Origin: Microbacterium marinilacus
Lineage (GTDB): Bacteria > Actinomycetota > Actinomycetes > Actinomycetales > Microbacteriaceae
Length of the DNA stretch: 55,307 nucleotides
Direction of reading: 5' to 3'
Assembly: GCF_019753765.1 (NCBI RefSeq)
Contig: NZ_JAIJZW010000011.1
Coordinates: forward strand, 9,762 to 65,068
Shown here piece after piece: positions 55,171-55,307 of this stretch. The notes under the pieces were generated by a model. That model was not told the DNA's origin. It made no database searches and saw nothing but the letters and a program-made list of their open reading frames with translations. Each line of letters opens with the position of its first letter. Within the stretch, counting starts at the first letter, position 1. A program made the translations under genes and the position numbers.

Positions 55171-55307
55171 GTGATCGGCTACGCAGGCCTGCTGGCGGGG
55201 CGCACCGCTCTGGTGACCGGCGCCGCCAGCGGCATCGGTCGCGCGGGCGGCGAGCACCGGCGCCGCGCCGGGGCCCGCGGCGTGCGCGCCGAGCGCCGCC
55301 CCCGGGT
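55171..55307 (+). CDS. Short-chain dehydrogenase, 5' fragment cut by window end
   Basis: GTG 55171 with GAGGAGCTGAGCC upstream. The first 24 residues read MIGYAGLLAGRTALVTGAAS then GIGR, a clear SDR cofactor site. Beyond about 55240 the frame gives Arg/Gly-rich nonsense, and the last 60 nt are almost pure G/C, so the end probably holds sequence errors or a frameshift. Follows the preceding SDR by 3 nt. Confidence 0.7.
   Translation, partial: MIGYAGLLAGRTALVTGAASGIGRAGGEHRRRAGARGVRAERRPR

Overview
High-GC actinobacterial DNA, most probably Microbacterium or a close Microbacteriaceae relative. The clues are GC-rich codon use throughout, a fused OdhA/Kgd-type 2-oxoglutarate enzyme, aroA-rsgA divergent from a SigR/RsrA pair, and many start codons sitting 6-8 nt behind a -10-like hexamer (leaderless style). 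Both ends of the window are degenerate (poly-C at the left, a garbled SDR start at the right), so the window is probably a whole contig. Two internal low-complexity G/C blocks (about 28621-28752 and 34380-34532) look like sequencing or gap-closing artefacts.

Region 1 (1-6000): a NarL-type two-component system (histidine kinase plus LuxR-type regulator) surrounded by its probable targets: a 189-aa membrane protein with a DHA2 exporter, a 31-aa membrane peptide coupled to a 260-aa membrane protein, a 54-aa membrane protein and a 63-aa charged protein. All four units carry the same 40-bp composite element (TACTGC-N4-GCAGTA, 7 nt, then CGCTYC-N6-ACGAY), 96-105 nt before the start codon. This is the best candidate for an undescribed regulatory system here.

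Region 2 (6100-22300): a LacI/MHS-transporter/unknown-protein catabolic operon; a TetR repressor divergent from an alpha/beta hydrolase with two clear operators; an FMN-barrel stress protein; bcp peroxiredoxin; a CitMHS carrier divergent from a CitA/CitB-type two-component system; rsgA and aroA; sigR-rsrA with an autoregulatory SigR promoter; an Eis-like acetyltransferase and a nitronate monooxygenase.

Region 3 (22300-28400): a minus-strand polar-amino-acid-type ABC operon with two oxidoreductases, and a divergent LacI regulator with a perfect operator. Region 4 (28772-41780): kgd, a flotillin-like protein, two CNNM/CorC-type proteins behind a 23-codon leader ORF, an old-yellow-enzyme reductase, nnrD, a GT87-like membrane protein, a thiamine-binding protein and a LysR regulator.

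Region 5 (41781-55307): two adjacent catabolic islands. The first has two SDRs, a second amino-acid-type ABC transporter, an Asp/Glu-racemase-family enzyme and an FMO-type monooxygenase. The second has a LacI regulator, an L-asparaginase-family amidohydrolase, a NodB-fold deacetylase/imidase-like enzyme, an MFS carrier and two more SDRs, the last cut by the window end. No rRNA, tRNA, CRISPR array, insertion sequence or prophage gene was seen.
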